From Candidatus Latescibacterota bacterium (GTDB lineage Bacteria; Latescibacterota; UBA2968), in the NCBI GenBank assembly GCA_018650745.1, contig JABIFK010000859.1, forward strand, positions 1 to 14,159: a DNA stretch of 14,159 nucleotides, written 5' to 3'. The notes under the pieces were generated by a model that saw only the letters and a program-made list of their open reading frames with translations, did not search any database and was not told the origin of the DNA. Both the position numbers and the translations under genes were made by a program. Positions 12,835 to 14,159 of the stretch are shown one piece after another. Position 1 is the stretch's first letter, and each line of letters begins with the position of its first letter.

Positions 12835-14159
12835 ATGAAAAAAATGCTGTTTATGTTGATGCTTTTAGGCGGAACCGCTTATGCACAGGTTTCGCCTGTT
12901 TTGTCGTTGGAAAGTGACCCACATCTATTAGATTTGGTTTGTCGGGCGTGTGCGCATTTTCAACCCGACGCGTTGTCTGACGACAGTCCCTATCATCTTG
13001 ATCGGGCGACCTGTGGGACGATGGCTATAATGGGCCTGCGTTCAAACTGGGGTCGGTTGTCTCCTGCAACCAAAACGAGTTTTTCATTTTTATTGCAACA
13101 ACGCCCTCCCACAAGAAATGCATCTGTCACATCTTCAAGTGGACACTTTAAAATTCACTATAACACATCTGGTTTGCATGCCGTGGCATTGACGGATAAT
13201 GATGGAAATTCAATTCCCGATTATGTAGATGAGACAATTGCGGCATTTGAAGACTCTTGGGTTAAACAGATTGATGAATTGGGCTACAATCCACCGCCAT
13301 CTGATGGGGATGGCGTGTACGACATTTATATATCTAGTTTAGGCACTCAATCTGTGTATGGATTGACTTGGCCACTTGGGTCAGATACTATTCTGCCAAG
13401 TTATATTGAAGTAGATAACAATTTTACAGATGCCAATGTGTATTTTACTCAAGGGCTTGATGGTCTAAAGGTGACTGCTGCGCATGAGTTCTTCCATGCG
13501 ATCCAGTTTGGTTATTATGCCGACTTCAATGCAGCATGGTGGCAGGAAATGACTGCCACCTGGATGGAGGATGTTGTTTATCCAGAAATAAATGACTTTT
13601 ATGCTTATGTACCCAGTCGGATGAATGACCCCGAAGCTTCCTTGGATTTCTTCTCTGGTGCTTTGCCGTTTGGGGGGGCCGTGTTTTCTCACTACGTTGA
13701 GCAAGTTTATGGCATTGAGGCTATACGCAATGTGTGGGCAACCTTGCTCTCTCGTTCACCCCAAAACTACTCACTTAACGAGATCGATAGCGGTATGCCT
13801 TCGGGCGGTTTTTCGGGTGTATTTCCTCGGTATACCGTGTGGAATTATTTGACAGGTACACGTGGTCGGCCCAATTATTACTCAGAAGCTACCGAGTTGA
13901 GTGCTGTAAAAATCCGTGATTTGGGCGTCAGCGGAAGTGGGACCGGGTCGGTGAGCATAGATCACCTCGGTGCAACTTATGTTCGCGTTGGCACATCAGG
14001 ACTCTCGGGGGGCTTGCGAGGCAATTTTACATTTTCAGATACCAATGCATTTACTTTTGTTGTGTTGTTGATTAAAGCAAATCAGGTTGAATTGTTGTGG
14101 CCTCAGTCAACCACCGTAGTGGTACCCAATGTCAATCGTTTTGATGAGGTTGTATTCAT
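12835..14159 (+). CDS. Secreted HExxH metallopeptidase-like protein, 3' end missing
   Basis: Starts ATG 12835, 11 bases after troR with AAAGG ahead of it, and stays open for 441 codons to the window edge. A signal peptide (MKKMLFMLMLLGGTAYA, cleavage about 17/18) is followed by a region with four cysteines (36, 39 and two near 60-63). Then come FKIHYNTSG (105-113), an EF-hand-like Ca motif DNDGNSIPDYVDE (121-133) and a zincin site HEFFHAIQFGY (217-227), with E218 as catalytic base. WWQEMTATWMED (235-246) supplies E238 as probable third zinc ligand. This arrangement matches secreted putative metalloproteases (MXAN_6640-like family) common in Myxococcota, Latescibacterota and other FCB-type lineages. 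Substrate unknown. It may be co-transcribed with troR. Beta-rich repeats start after about 360 and continue past the edge; a sorting domain, if any, would be there. Confidence 0.85.
   Translation, partial: MKKMLFMLMLLGGTAYAQVSPVLSLESDPHLLDLVCRACAHFQPDALSDDSPYHLDRATCGTMAIMGLRSNWGRLSPATKTSFSFLLQQRPPTRNASVTSSSGHFKIHYNTSGLHAVALTDNDGNSIPDYVDETIAAFEDSWVKQIDELGYNPPPSDGDGVYDIYISSLGTQSVYGLTWPLGSDTILPSYIEVDNNFTDANVYFTQGLDGLKVTAAHEFFHAIQFGYYADFNAAWWQEMTATWMEDVVYPEINDFYAYVPSRMNDPEASLDFFSGALPFGGAVFSHYVEQVYGIEAIRNVWATLLSRSPQNYSLNEIDSGMPSGGFSGVFPRYTVWNYLTGTRGRPNYYSEATELSAVKIRDLGVSGSGTGSVSIDHLGATYVRVGTSGLSGGLRGNFTFSDTNAFTFVVLLIKANQVELLWPQSTTVVVPNVNRFDEVVF

Noticed and set aside
1..14159. CRISPR arrays, tRNA/rRNA genes, insertion sequences, prophage or phage-defence genes
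   Set aside because: I saw no regularly spaced direct repeats, cloverleaf or rRNA-like segments, transposase or integrase motifs, or terminal inverted repeats; the region looks like a stable chromosomal locus.

Overview
The window comes from a bacterium of moderate base composition with short gaps, ATG/GTG starts, Shine-Dalgarno sites and strong intrinsic terminators. No rRNA or tRNA is visible, so taxonomy is a guess. A lipoprotein-type binding protein, a secreted HExxH protein of a kind I associate with Latescibacterota and related candidate phyla, and a double-length UxaA-type dehydratase suggest a diderm from a poorly cultivated, perhaps marine or sediment, lineage (low confidence).

Layout. 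(1) 1-222: tail of an unrecognised small protein gene, then a strong terminator. (2) 300-3014, minus strand: a 904-residue altronate/galactarate-dehydratase-family enzyme built as a tandem duplication. (3) 3055-3170: back-to-back promoters, a 17-bp inverted repeat and a 26-bp perfect palindrome. (4) 3188-6321, plus strand: a ferrous-iron operon of a DtxR-like regulator, FeoA, FeoB and a 55-residue Cys-rich FeoB-associated membrane protein, closed by a terminator. (5) 6616-7170: an unrecognised secreted basic protein, sharing a bidirectional terminator with (6) 7229-7597, minus strand: an SmtB/CzrA-type ArsR regulator with an intact alpha-5 zinc site. (7) 7763-12823, plus strand: a tro-type Zn/Mn ABC uptake operon in the order troA-troB-troC-troD-troR, in which BOTH permeases carry a DtxR-like winged-helix plus metal-binding module at the C-terminus. 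(8) 12835 to the right edge: a secreted gluzincin-like metallopeptidase, cut by the window end.

The window reads as a transition-metal homeostasis region: Fe(II) import under one DtxR-like protein, Zn/Mn import under another, and an ArsR-type zinc sensor between them. The dehydratase also fits, since known altronate dehydratases need Fe(II) or Mn(II) and this gene is divergently promoted next to the iron regulator. The two most interesting points are the paired regulator-like domains on TroC and TroD, which could put a metal-sensing dimer on the cytosolic face of the transporter, and the reciprocal loss of signature motifs between the two halves of the dehydratase.
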